Assembly (NCBI GenBank): GCA_944385055.1
Contig: CALWVT010000004.1
Coordinates: 1 to 64,000 of the forward strand
DNA length: 64,000 nt
Origin: an uncultured Clostridia bacterium
GTDB lineage: Bacteria > Bacillota > Clostridia > Oscillospirales > Acutalibacteraceae
Direction: 5' to 3'
Part shown: one piece after another, positions 43,587-51,896 of the stretch
Layout: each line of letters opens with the position of its first letter
How positions within the stretch are numbered: the first letter of the stretch is position 1
Program-made: the position numbers and the translations under genes
The notes under the pieces: model-generated
Database searches by the model: none
What the model saw: the letters and a program-made list of their open reading frames with translations, nothing else
What the model was told of the DNA's origin: nothing

Positions 43587-44177
43587 GGCTGTAAACGGGA
43601 ACAGGCGCACCACAACTTTCCCTATAATGTCCTTCGTTGGGATCGTCCCGATGACGCGGCTGTCGGTCGAATGGTTGCGGTTGTCGCCCATCAGGAAGAC
43701 CTCCCCTTCGGGCACGACGATGTCGACGTCCCAGCCTTCCTCGCCCCACGACTGCTCTTTGATGTACGGCTCCGACTGGACTTCGCCGTTTACCTTGAGC
43801 ACGCCGCCGGAAATTTCGATGTGGTCGCCGCCGACGCCGATGACGCGCTTGATCAGGTTTTCATTTAAGACGTTGTCGGAATTGGCGACGACGATATCGC
43901 CGCGCTGGGGTTCATAGTTCCATTCCCATAAAATGACGAAGTCGCCGTCGTGGCAGGTATTCTCCATGCTTTGGCCGATGATGCGGCTCGGGCGCGCGAT
44001 GAAGGTGACGACGAATAATACGATGAGGACCGTGATGATGCACGGGCGCAAGGTCGCCCAGATGCCCTCTTTCTTTTCCTTCTTTTTTCCGTTTATTTTG
44101 TCCGTTTCACTCGCGGGGCCTTCCTCTGTTTGGGCCGGGTCCTCAAAACGGTTTCTCTCGTCTTGTTTTTCGTTCAT
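43572..44177 (-). CDS. lepB: Signal peptidase I
   Basis: Membrane-bound Ser/Lys peptidase that removes signal peptides from secreted preproteins. The 201-residue protein has an acidic/basic cytosolic N-terminus, one transmembrane helix (CIITVLIVLFVVTFIA), box B SRIIGQSMENTCHDGDFVIL with the nucleophile Ser, box D KRVIGVGGDHI with the general-base Lys, and box E FLMGDNRNHSTDSR. It is a prokaryotic-type enzyme, not the SipW type, since Lys is present. It starts 40 bp after the flippase gene on the same strand. Confidence 0.95.
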   Translation of the reverse strand: MNEKQDERNRFEDPAQTEEGPASETDKINGKKKEKKEGIWATLRPCIITVLIVLFVVTFIARPSRIIGQSMENTCHDGDFVILWEWNYEPQRGDIVVANSDNVLNENLIKRVIGVGGDHIEISGGVLKVNGEVQSEPYIKEQSWGEEGWDVDIVVPEGEVFLMGDNRNHSTDSRVIGTIPTKDIIGKVVVRLFPFTAITTF

Positions 44178-44216
44178 GAGAGCCTCCTTATCTTTATAGA
44201 AAGAAGCGGGGCAGGA

Positions 44217-45545
44217 TTATTTCCCGCGGCGCAGGGCATTTTTTACGAGTGTGATTTCATTCTTTGTGGGAATAACCAGCCACAAAACGTTCGTGTGCGT
44301 AAAGCGGCAGTAGATGATGAGCACGGAAACCGCCTGCACGACCATCGAGAGGCTTGTCGCGGCGGCGATGCCGTTGACCTGCATCGAAGGGATCAGCGCA
44401 AATGTCGCGGCAAGGTTCGTGACAATCCCGAGCGCCGTCGGCAGGATGTTGAGCTCCGGGCGCCCGTAAGCGGAAATCGAATTTGCGAGCACCTTGACGT
44501 AAGAGACGAACACGCTGCCGACGATCAGATACCGCAGCGGGTCGAGCGCGCCGACGTAATTCGGGAACAAAAGCGGCACGAACCGGTCGGCGAGGAGAAC
44601 GATCAGAAACGCGCAGAGGATTGTAATGTACATCACGATCTTGCAGGAAAGCTGCGTGATGCGGCGCTTATCGCCGTCGTCGTGCATGCTCGCGACGCGG
44701 CTCGTGATGACGAGGCTGACGGCCTCCGGCAGAATCCAGACCTGGCGCATGATGGTCGAGGCCGTGTTGTAGATGCCGAACGACGCCAAATCGTACACGC
44801 CCTGGACGATGTAGTTGCCGATGTAGGTGTTGATATACGTCATGAGGTTGCTCGCGTACGCTTTTAAGCCGTAGCGGAACACCGACTTTGTCGGGACGGG
44901 GTGGTCGTCCTCGGGCGCGGGCTGCGGCTGCGGGCCGCTCCAGCGCTTCGTGCAGATGTAGGCGAGCACGATCATCGCCATGGAAATGCCGATCGAGGAG
45001 CCGACCAGCAGCGCCGCCGAGGGCCATAAAAGCGTCAAGGCGGAAAAGACCGTGACGAAGATGCGCTGGACGAGGTTAATCATATTATAGGACTTAAACT
45101 TGTTCTCGCCGCGCAGGACACCCGTGAGCATATTAAATAGGAACGAACAGCCCGTGTAGATCACGATACAGAACAGATACGGCGCCGGGGTGTCGGCAAA
45201 GATGCCCGTGCCCCGCAGCACAAAGAGCACGAGCGACGACACGGCGAGCAGAAAGATGCCCACCCCCACGGTCAGCCGCTTAATCGCGCGGGCCGTATTT
45301 TTAATCGTATACCGCGCCACATAATAGATGATGGCGCTGTTTAAACTAAAGCCCAAACAGGTAAAAAAGCCCTCGCCCCAGGTCTGCACCTGGTTATAAA
45401 GCCCCTTTTCGAACGGGGGCATGCGGGTCAGAATCACGAGCGACGCGACTAAGCCCATCACGGAACCGAACGCATTCGTGCCGAATGTGCTCAGCGTATC
45501 GCGGACCATCGAGGACCGCTGTGGTTTGGAATTGCCTTTCTTCAA
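44217..45545 (-). CDS. Polysaccharide flippase (Wzx/MVF-type membrane protein)
   Basis: A 442-residue membrane protein with about 12-14 transmembrane segments, beginning SMVRDTLSTFGTNAFGSVMGLVASLVILTRM and ending with paired helices SLSMVVQAVSVLIIYCRF. It belongs to the MOP superfamily of lipid-linked oligosaccharide or polysaccharide exporters. The best start is a TTG at 45545 with GGAG 7 nt upstream; an ATG in another frame overlaps it. Substrate unknown; with the glycosyltransferases 7 kb away it may serve cell-surface glycan export, although it is not in their operon. Confidence 0.85.
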   Translation of the reverse strand: MKKGNSKPQRSSMVRDTLSTFGTNAFGSVMGLVASLVILTRMPPFEKGLYNQVQTWGEGFFTCLGFSLNSAIIYYVARYTIKNTARAIKRLTVGVGIFLLAVSSLVLFVLRGTGIFADTPAPYLFCIVIYTGCSFLFNMLTGVLRGENKFKSYNMINLVQRIFVTVFSALTLLWPSAALLVGSSIGISMAMIVLAYICTKRWSGPQPQPAPEDDHPVPTKSVFRYGLKAYASNLMTYINTYIGNYIVQGVYDLASFGIYNTASTIMRQVWILPEAVSLVITSRVASMHDDGDKRRITQLSCKIVMYITILCAFLIVLLADRFVPLLFPNYVGALDPLRYLIVGSVFVSYVKVLANSISAYGRPELNILPTALGIVTNLAATFALIPSMQVNGIAAATSLSMVVQAVSVLIIYCRFTHTNVLWLVIPTKNEITLVKNALRRGK

Positions 45546-45629
45546 CGTGCATCTCCTGCTTTCTTGCGGAAAAGCCGCAGATTGCCGGGCGGCGTGTGCA
45601 CAAGCCGGTTTGCGCCCGGATGATATGCT

Positions 45630-45658
45630 ATTATACCATTCTTTTGCAGGGAGGACAA
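45630..45658 (-). promoter_or_regulatory. Promoter of the flippase-lepB unit
   Basis: Minus strand: TTGTCC (45653-45658), 17-bp spacer, TATAAT (45630-45635). Confidence 0.6.
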
Positions 45659-45831
45659 GGCGGCCGGGCGCGCGGGCCTCCCTTTCCGCGCCCACCGCGG
45701 GCCCCCGCGGAAACTGTACAAACATCTACAAACATGTGCAAAAGAAAAAGGCAGAAAAAAGCACAGGCCCTTTTGCAAAAGCCCGTGCTTTTTTAGAAGC
45801 GGAAAAATAAAGTTTTGATACGCCTGCCGCC

Positions 45832-46632
45832 TTAGACGAACGCCAGGTGGTTGCGCTTGAGGGCGGAGCGGATCGCAAAGAACAGCGGCACCGCGACGAC
45901 ATCCGCGATGACGGCGTTAATCAGCGTCACGGCGAGCTTTTCGGCGAGGATCACCTGCAAAGCGCCGGCCGCATTGCCCAACAGCGCCCCTTCGACGAAA
46001 CCGTTTAACAAGTACAGCACGCTGTACGCGACCGAACCGCACACGGCCGAAAGCACGACGCGCCCGACGTGGCGGTGCGCATCCTCGCGCAGAAGCCTTC
46101 CCTGGATTCCCCAGGCCAAAAGCCCGCAGACGAACGCCATCACGAATTTCGTGACGAGCGTCGTCACGGAGCTGTCCGCCCAGCCGTTTAACAGGTCATA
46201 CAAGAACCCGCCGATGCCGGCCGAAAGGCCGCCGTATACGGGCCCGAGCATCAGCCCCGAAAAGATGCAGAACACATTGCCGAAGCCGACCTGCGCCTTG
46301 ACGCTGCCGGGCAGGCGGATCGTCAGATAAAAGCCGACGAACACGAGCGCCGCGAGCATGCCCGTAAAGGCGAGGTTTACCGTGTGCTTTAAGCCCGTCA
46401 CGTTATACTGCACGCGGTTTAACACGACCGACAGGCTCACGAGCACGCAGGCGCCCACGGCCCCCGCAAATGCCAAACTCGACCACGCCTGCAGGACTTC
46501 GGCGCCGCTCGAATATAAAACGATCGCCAGCACAACACACGCGGCCGCCAGCACACAGAACACGCCTGTGCGCAGGCCCGTCCGTCCTGCCCGTGCCGTT
46601 TCCTTTTGATTTGTTTTTGCTTGTGCCATCAC
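45832..46632 (-). CDS. ECF transporter S component (vitamin uptake, substrate unassigned)
   Basis: A 266-residue membrane protein. The C-terminal 180 residues form an ECF-type substrate-binding subunit (TVNLAFTGMLAALVFVGFYLTIRLPG, VGFGNVFCIFSGLMLGPVYGGLSAGIGGFLYDLLNG, LVTKFVMAFVCGLLAWGIQG), while the N-terminal 85 residues add two extra transmembrane helices. The energising EcfA/A'/T genes are not in the window, so it would use a shared module. It is divergent from a MocR-type regulator, many of which sense pyridoxal phosphate, so a vitamin B6 precursor is a candidate substrate; this is inference. Start is GTG 46632 or ATG 46629. The long 5' leader is structured. Confidence 0.82.
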   Translation of the reverse strand: MMAQAKTNQKETARAGRTGLRTGVFCVLAAACVVLAIVLYSSGAEVLQAWSSLAFAGAVGACVLVSLSVVLNRVQYNVTGLKHTVNLAFTGMLAALVFVGFYLTIRLPGSVKAQVGFGNVFCIFSGLMLGPVYGGLSAGIGGFLYDLLNGWADSSVTTLVTKFVMAFVCGLLAWGIQGRLLREDAHRHVGRVVLSAVCGSVAYSVLYLLNGFVEGALLGNAAGALQVILAEKLAVTLINAVIADVVAVPLFFAIRSALKRNHLAFV

Positions 46633-46639
46633 AAAAGCG

Positions 46640-46770
46640 CCTCCTCTGCCAACCTGATTGTTTATTTTTAAATGAAAGAGACAAAGCGGAAAATCGGGAC
46701 TCTCGCGCGCAGGTTCCTCCCGGTTTCCCTTTTGCCCGGCGGGGCTTTCCTTTGCCCGCCGGCTATGGTA
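46640..46770 (-). promoter_or_regulatory. Structured 5' leader of the ECF S-component gene
   Basis: Between the -10 element at 46773 and the start at 46632 lies about 130 nt of untranslated leader. It can form a strong first hairpin (CCGGCGGG...CCCGCCGG) and a second (CGGGA...TCCCG) followed by ATTTTCC. It matches no riboswitch consensus recognised by eye (THF, TPP, preQ1, cobalamin, c-di-GMP were considered). Confidence 0.4.
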
Positions 46771-46772
46771 TC

Positions 46773-46778
46773 ATTATA
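46773..46778 (-). promoter_or_regulatory. -10 element of the ECF S-component gene
   Basis: TATAAT on the minus strand (46773-46778), without a good -35, in the region shared with the divergent MocR-type gene. The lack of a -35 would fit an activator-dependent promoter. Confidence 0.5.
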
Positions 46779-46802
46779 GCAAGATCTGTGCCCTTTGAAA
46801 GT

Positions 46803-46839
46803 CACAGTTTTGAAAAATTTAAGCGGCACAGTTTGAAAA
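46803..46839 (+). repeat. CACAGTTT(T)GAAAA direct repeats before the MocR-type gene
   Basis: CACAGTTTTGAAAA (46803-46816) and CACAGTTTGAAAA (46827-46839) are direct repeats 24 bp apart; a looser copy (GTGCCCTTTGAAAG) precedes them. MocR/PdxR regulators typically bind direct repeats, so this is a candidate operator controlling both divergent genes. Confidence 0.55.
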
Positions 46840-46850
46840 GGAGGTTTTCG

Positions 46851-48212
46851 ATGCCATACGAATACATCCAGCTCGATAAAAATGGGCAGGAGCCGCTTTA
46901 CCACCAGCTCTACTGCGCGCTGCGCGACGCGATCGCGCGGGAAAACGGCGCGCTGCTCCCCGGTCAGCGCCTGCCGAGCATCCGCCAGCTGTGCGAGGAC
47001 CTGCACGTAAGCCGCACGACGGTCGAAAGCGCGTACCAGCAGCTGTGTGTGGAAGGGTACCTGGAAGCGCGGCCGCAGCGCGGCTACTTCGTTTTGGCGG
47101 CCGGCGGGGCACCGCGCGCGCACCCCGCCCCGCTGCCGCCGCAGGCGCCGCGCCCGAAGGCACGGTACAATTTCGGCACGGACGCCGTTGACGCCGGCTG
47201 CGCCGACTTAAAGACGTGGCGCCGGCACATCCGCGACGTGTTAAACGAGCCGGAAGCGCTCGTGCGCTACGGCGACCCGCAGGGGGAACCGGCTTTGCGG
47301 GAGGCGCTGTGCGCATACAGCGGCGCGGCGCGCGGCGTCGTGTGCAGCCCGGCGCAGATTGTGATCGGCGCGGGGACGCAGCCGCTGCTCTCGCTATTGT
47401 GCGGCCTTTTGCAGGGGAAGGCCGGCGCCGTTGCATTTGAGGAGCCCGGCTTTTTACAGGCGGAGCAGGTGTTTCTCGACTGCGGCATCGGGGTCGTGCA
47501 TCTGCCGTGCGACGAAAGCGGCCTGACCCCGCAGGCGCTGCGCGAAAGCGGCGTGCGCGCGGCGTTTGTCAGCCCCTCGAACCTCAAAAGCCGCGGCGGC
47601 AGCATCCCGCTCGCGCGCCGGCAGGCGCTGCTCTCCTGGGCCAAGGACACCGGCGGGCTCTTTATTGAGGACGATTATAACGGCGAACTGCGCTACCGCG
47701 CGCGGCCGATCCCCGCGATGCAGGGCATGGCGGCCGACGGCCAGGTCGTATACCTCGGGTCCTTCTCGAAGCTTTTGCTGCCGAGCGTGCGCATCGGGTA
47801 CATGGTGCTGCCCTCGCCGCTTCTGCCGCTGTACCGCGCGCGCGCCGAGCGCTATAACCAGACGGCCTCCAAAATCGAGCAGCTCGCGCTCGCGTCCTAT
47901 ATCCAAAAAGGGGAGCTTGCGCGCCACCTGCGCCGCCTGCGCAAGGTGTATGCCCAAAAAAGCCAGACGCTTTTGCACGCACTGCGGCAGGCGTTCGGGA
48001 CGCGCATCGAGCTGCATCTGCAGGAAACCCTTCTGTGCGTCAGCGCCCGCCTTTCCGGCGATAATTCCCCCGAAACCCTCGTCGCGCGCGCAAGGGCGTG
48101 CGGCGTGCGGGTCCGGCCGGGCCCGGACGGCTGCGTGACGCTCGGCTTTGCGGGAATCCCAATCGCGGACATCGCGCCCGGCGTAGCCGCTTTGCAGGCC
48201 GCGTGGGCGTAA
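46851..48212 (+). CDS. MocR-family (GntR/aminotransferase fusion) transcriptional regulator
   Basis: A 453-residue fusion: N-terminal GntR winged helix (GQRLPSIRQLCEDLHVSRTTVESAYQQLCVEGYLEARPQRGYFV, residues about 40-85) and a C-terminal fold-type I aminotransferase domain (GAGTQPLLSLLCGLL, AFVSPSNLKSRGGSIPLARR, FIEDDYNGELRYRARP, and the PLP-lysine site YLGSFSKLLLPSVRIGYMV). MocR proteins bind PLP and control vitamin B6, GABA or ectoine genes. The ATG at 46851 has AGGAGG 7 nt upstream. Divergent ECF S-component gene and direct repeats suggest autoregulation plus control of a vitamin transporter. The effector is inferred. Confidence 0.92.
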   Translation: MPYEYIQLDKNGQEPLYHQLYCALRDAIARENGALLPGQRLPSIRQLCEDLHVSRTTVESAYQQLCVEGYLEARPQRGYFVLAAGGAPRAHPAPLPPQAPRPKARYNFGTDAVDAGCADLKTWRRHIRDVLNEPEALVRYGDPQGEPALREALCAYSGAARGVVCSPAQIVIGAGTQPLLSLLCGLLQGKAGAVAFEEPGFLQAEQVFLDCGIGVVHLPCDESGLTPQALRESGVRAAFVSPSNLKSRGGSIPLARRQALLSWAKDTGGLFIEDDYNGELRYRARPIPAMQGMAADGQVVYLGSFSKLLLPSVRIGYMVLPSPLLPLYRARAERYNQTASKIEQLALASYIQKGELARHLRRLRKVYAQKSQTLLHALRQAFGTRIELHLQETLLCVSARLSGDNSPETLVARARACGVRVRPGPDGCVTLGFAGIPIADIAPGVAALQAAWA

Positions 48213-48229
48213 AATGCAGAAACTCCATA

Positions 48230-48258
48230 TTGAAACGGGCCGCGTTTGATGGTATACT
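48230..48258 (+). promoter_or_regulatory. Promoter of the aspS-gatCAB operon
   Basis: TTGAAA (48230-48235), 17-bp spacer, TATACT (48253-48258). The leader is only about 80 nt and shows no T-box features. Confidence 0.7.
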
Positions 48259-48344
48259 TTAATTCTATAAAGCTTTTGAGGGAACTTCGAGACTTCTCCG
48301 GCAAGTTTTGAGGTTGATTACACAGTAAAGGGGAATGAAGAGGA

Positions 48345-50096
48345 ATGATCTGCGAGAATCAGTACCGCACGAAAGCCTGCGGCGAGGTCACAGAGGCGGA
48401 CATCGGCAAAGAGGTCCGCGTGGCCGGCTGGGTGGAGAATATCCGCGACCACGGCGGCGTGCAGTTTTTGGATGTACGGGACCAGTACGGGGTAGTCCAG
48501 GTGGTCGTCCACAATGAAGCGCTGCTAAAGGACGTCAACCGCGAATGCGCCATCACGGCATGCGGCCCGGTGGTGCTGCGCGATGCGGATACCATTAACC
48601 CGAAGATTGCGACCGGCACCGTCGAGATTGTGTCGAACGAGCTGGAAGTGCTCGGCAAATGCCGCGCGGTGCTCCCCTTTGATGTGGTGACAAGCCGCGA
48701 AACGAAGGAGGACGTCCGTTTAAAATACCGCTACCTGGACCTGCGCAACCCGAAGGTCCACAAGAATATCGTCCTGCGCAGCGAAGTGATCTCGTTTCTG
48801 CGCAAGGAAATGGAGTCGCTCGGCTTTCAGGAAATCCAGACGCCGATTTTAAGCGCCTCCTCCCCGGAAGGCGCGCGCGACTATCTGATCCCGAGCCGCC
48901 GGCACAAGGGCAAATTCTACGCACTGCCGCAGGCGCCGCAGCTGTTTAAGCAGCTTTTGATGGTGTCGGGCTTCGACCGCTATTTCCAGATTGCCCCGTG
49001 CTTCCGCGACGAGGACGCGCGCGCGGACCGTTCGCCGGGCGAATTCTACCAGCTCGACTTTGAGATGGCGTTCGCGACGCAGGAGGATGTGTTCGCAATC
49101 GCCGAGACGGTCCTAGGCGCCGTGTTCGAAAAATTCGGCGGCGGCAAAACGGTCACGAAAGCCCCGTTCCCGCGCATCACGTATAAGGAAAGCATGTTAA
49201 AGTACGGCACCGACAAGCCCGACCTGCGAAACCCGCTCGAAATCGTCGACCTGTCGGACCTGTTTGTGGGTTCCAGCTTTAAGCCGTTCTGCAACAAATG
49301 CGTGCGCGCGATCACGGTGCCCGACTGCGTGCGCCAGCCGCGGTCGTTCTTCGAGAACATGCTGAAATTTGCCGAAAGCATCGGCATGAAGGGCTTAGGG
49401 TATATCGAGGCGCTCGAGGACGGCACGTATAAGGGCCCGATCGACAAATACCTCTCCGACGAGCAGCGCGCCGAGCTCATCGCCCGCGCAAAGCTCGAGA
49501 AAAACAGCGTCGTGTTCTTCATTGCGGACGACCCGGCGTTTGCGCCGCAGCTCGCGGGGCAGATCCGCGAGGAACTCGCCGTGCGGTTAAAGCTGATTGA
49601 CGAGAGCCGCTTTGCGCTGTGCTTTATCGTCGACTTCCCGATGTATGAAATCGACGAGGAAACCGGCAACTATGCGTTTACGCACAACCCGTTCTCGATG
49701 CCGCAGGGGGGCTTAGAGGCGCTCGAGACGAAGGCGCCCGAGGATGTGCTCGCGTACCAGTACGACATCGTGTGCAACGGCGTGGAGCTTTCGAGCGGCG
49801 CCGTGCGCAACCACGACCTCGCGATCATGAAAAAGGCGTTCGAAATCGCGGGCTATACGGAAGAAGAGCTCGAATCGAAATTCTCGGCGCTGTACACGGC
49901 GTTCCAGTACGGCGCGCCGCCGCACGCGGGCATGGCGCCGGGCATCGACCGGATGCTGATGCTTTTAACCGGCGAAGAGAACATCCGCGAAGTCATCGCC
50001 TTCCCGATGAATTCGAACGCCCAGGACGTGATGATGGGCGCGCCCAATGAGGTCAGCGAACAGCAGCTGCGGGAAGTCCACATCAAGCTCAGATAA
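48345..50096 (+). CDS. aspS: Aspartyl-tRNA synthetase (probably non-discriminating, AspRS-ND)
   Basis: A 583-residue class II synthetase: N-terminal anticodon-binding OB fold, catalytic domain with PILSASSPEGARDYLIPSR, QAPQLFKQLLMVSGFDRYFQIAPCFRDEDARADRSPGEFYQLDFEM, a GAD insertion, and GMAPGIDRMLMLL. In the anticodon-binding loop it reads RDHGGVQF; the His is the residue associated with bacterial non-discriminating AspRS, whereas discriminating forms have Leu there. Together with the adjacent gatCAB genes this suggests it charges both tRNA-Asp and tRNA-Asn with Asp for later amidation. The loop residue is seen; dual specificity is inferred. Confidence 0.95.
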   Translation: MICENQYRTKACGEVTEADIGKEVRVAGWVENIRDHGGVQFLDVRDQYGVVQVVVHNEALLKDVNRECAITACGPVVLRDADTINPKIATGTVEIVSNELEVLGKCRAVLPFDVVTSRETKEDVRLKYRYLDLRNPKVHKNIVLRSEVISFLRKEMESLGFQEIQTPILSASSPEGARDYLIPSRRHKGKFYALPQAPQLFKQLLMVSGFDRYFQIAPCFRDEDARADRSPGEFYQLDFEMAFATQEDVFAIAETVLGAVFEKFGGGKTVTKAPFPRITYKESMLKYGTDKPDLRNPLEIVDLSDLFVGSSFKPFCNKCVRAITVPDCVRQPRSFFENMLKFAESIGMKGLGYIEALEDGTYKGPIDKYLSDEQRAELIARAKLEKNSVVFFIADDPAFAPQLAGQIREELAVRLKLIDESRFALCFIVDFPMYEIDEETGNYAFTHNPFSMPQGGLEALETKAPEDVLAYQYDIVCNGVELSSGAVRNHDLAIMKKAFEIAGYTEEELESKFSALYTAFQYGAPPHAGMAPGIDRMLMLLTGEENIREVIAFPMNSNAQDVMMGAPNEVSEQQLREVHIKLR

Positions 50097-50115
50097 AAGG
50101 AGGCGCCCTTAAAAA

Positions 50116-50394
50116 ATGGTCACGCACGAAGAAATCCGCGCGATTGCAAACCTCGCGAAGCTGCAAGTGCCCGACGAGGAACTCGACGGCCTGACGGAAG
50201 ATATGAATGAGATCATCGCGTTTGCCGATACCATCGCCTCCGTGCAGGTGGAAGACGAGGCGTATGAAGACGTTAACGGGCTTTCCAACGTATTGCGGGA
50301 AGACGTGGTGCAGCCGGGCCTTTCCGCCGAAGAAGTCCTGCAGAACGCGCGCGACCGCGACGAGAACAGTTTCGTCGTGAAAAAGCACGCCTAA
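50116..50394 (+). CDS. gatC: Asp/Glu-tRNA amidotransferase subunit GatC
   Basis: The 92-residue small subunit of GatCAB, which wraps around GatA and GatB and stabilises the complex. The sequence VTHEEIRAIANLAKLQVPDEELDGLTEDMNEIIAFADTI and the C-terminal LREDVVQPGLSAEEVLQNARDRDENSFVVKKHA are typical. It lies 19 bp after aspS with AGGAGG 11 nt from its ATG and precedes gatA by 35 bp. Confidence 0.93.
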   Translation: MVTHEEIRAIANLAKLQVPDEELDGLTEDMNEIIAFADTIASVQVEDEAYEDVNGLSNVLREDVVQPGLSAEEVLQNARDRDENSFVVKKHA

Positions 50395-50429
50395 AAAACG
50401 CCGGCGCCCGGCCGGAGAAGGGAAGCACC

Positions 50430-51896
50430 ATGCAATCGTTCAGCATCATTTCAAAGATTCACGAGGGCCTTTCCCAGAAGGCCTATTCCTGTAAAGAATT
50501 GACGCAGTCGTATCTCGACGCGATCGCCAAAGAAAACGGCGCGCTCAACGCCTATACGCTGCCGACGCCGGAAAAAGCGCTCGAGAGCGCCCGGAAAGTC
50601 GACGAAAAGCTCGCGCGGGGCGAAACGCTCCGCCCGCTCGAGGGGATCCCGCTCACGCTCAAGGCGAACATCAGCACGAAAGGCATCGTAACGGACTGCT
50701 GCTCGAAGATCCTTTCGGGCTATACACCGGTGTACGACGCGACGGTGTGGTCCATTTTGGAAAGCCAGAACGCCGTCCTGCTCGGCAAATGCAACATGGA
50801 CGAGTTCGCGATGGGTTCGAGCTGCGAGACCGGCTGCCACGGCCCCGCGCACAACCCGCACGACGAAACGAAGGTCGCGGGCGGCTCCTCCGGCGGGGCG
50901 GCGAGCGCCGTCGCGGGGGGCGTAGCACCGTATGCGCTCGGCAGCGACACGGGCGGTTCCATCCGCCAGCCGGCGTCGTTCTGCGGCATCGTCGGGTTAA
51001 AGCCGACGTACGGCGCGGTGTCGCGCTACGGCTTAATCGCCTACGCGAGCTCGTTTGACCAGATTGGGCCCCTGGCCCTGTGCGCCGAGGACGCCGCGCG
51101 TATCTTCGACGTGCTCGCACAAAAGGACCCGCGCGACAGCACGAGCACCGGCAAAAAGGAATCGGCGCTCGAAGCTTTAAAGAAACCGCTTTCAGGGCGC
51201 ATTGTCGGCCTTGTGCCGGAATACTTTGCGGGCCTGCAGCCGGATGTCGAAAAGGCGCTCGAAGAGGCAAAGCGCGTATTCGAATCCTTGGGCTGCACGT
51301 GCAAGACGGTTTCCATCCCGGAAATCCGCTATGCGCTGCCGGTGTACTATATCCTCGCGTGCGCGGAGGCTTCCTCGAACCTCGGCCGCTACGACGGCAT
51401 CCGCTACGGCTATAAGACGGCGCACTACACGGGGATAAACGAGATGATCTCGAAGACGCGCAGCGAGGGCTTCGGCAAGGAGGTCCAGCGGCGCATTTTG
51501 CTCGGCACGTACGTACTCAGCGCGGGCTATTACGACGCTTATTATAAAAAGGCGCAGCTGTTGCGCCGCAAGATCCAGCGCGCCTTTGCCAAGGCGTTTA
51601 CACAGTGCGATTTCCTGTTGGCCCCGACGGTCCCGATGACCGCGTTCCCGGAAGGGTTCACGGCGCAGGACGCGGTGCAGACGTACCAGACGGACATCTG
51701 CACGGTGCCGGTCAACATCGCGGGGCTGCCGGCCGTCAGCGTGCCGTGCGGATTTGACGCGGACGGGATGCCGGTGGGCATGCAGCTGATCGGCGGCAGC
51801 TTCCAGGAGGCGGTCCTCCTCAACGCCGCGCACCAGTATGAGCTGGCCGCGCGCAGCCAGAGTTTTCGAAGCGCCGGGAAAGGGGTAGAGCTATGA
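50430..51896 (+). CDS. gatA: Asp/Glu-tRNA amidotransferase subunit GatA
   Basis: The 488-residue glutaminase subunit supplies ammonia to GatB. It is an amidase-signature enzyme with catalytic Lys in IPLTLKANIS, the Ser-cis-Ser region KVAGGSSGGAASAVAGGVAPYALGSDTGGSIRQPASFCGIVGLKPTYG, and C-terminal APTVPMTAFPEGFTAQD, CTVPVNIAGLPAVSVPCGFD. Length and motifs are complete. Its stop overlaps the gatB start (ATGA), so the two subunits are translationally coupled. Confidence 0.96.
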   Translation: MQSFSIISKIHEGLSQKAYSCKELTQSYLDAIAKENGALNAYTLPTPEKALESARKVDEKLARGETLRPLEGIPLTLKANISTKGIVTDCCSKILSGYTPVYDATVWSILESQNAVLLGKCNMDEFAMGSSCETGCHGPAHNPHDETKVAGGSSGGAASAVAGGVAPYALGSDTGGSIRQPASFCGIVGLKPTYGAVSRYGLIAYASSFDQIGPLALCAEDAARIFDVLAQKDPRDSTSTGKKESALEALKKPLSGRIVGLVPEYFAGLQPDVEKALEEAKRVFESLGCTCKTVSIPEIRYALPVYYILACAEASSNLGRYDGIRYGYKTAHYTGINEMISKTRSEGFGKEVQRRILLGTYVLSAGYYDAYYKKAQLLRRKIQRAFAKAFTQCDFLLAPTVPMTAFPEGFTAQDAVQTYQTDICTVPVNIAGLPAVSVPCGFDADGMPVGMQLIGGSFQEAVLLNAAHQYELAARSQSFRSAGKGVEL

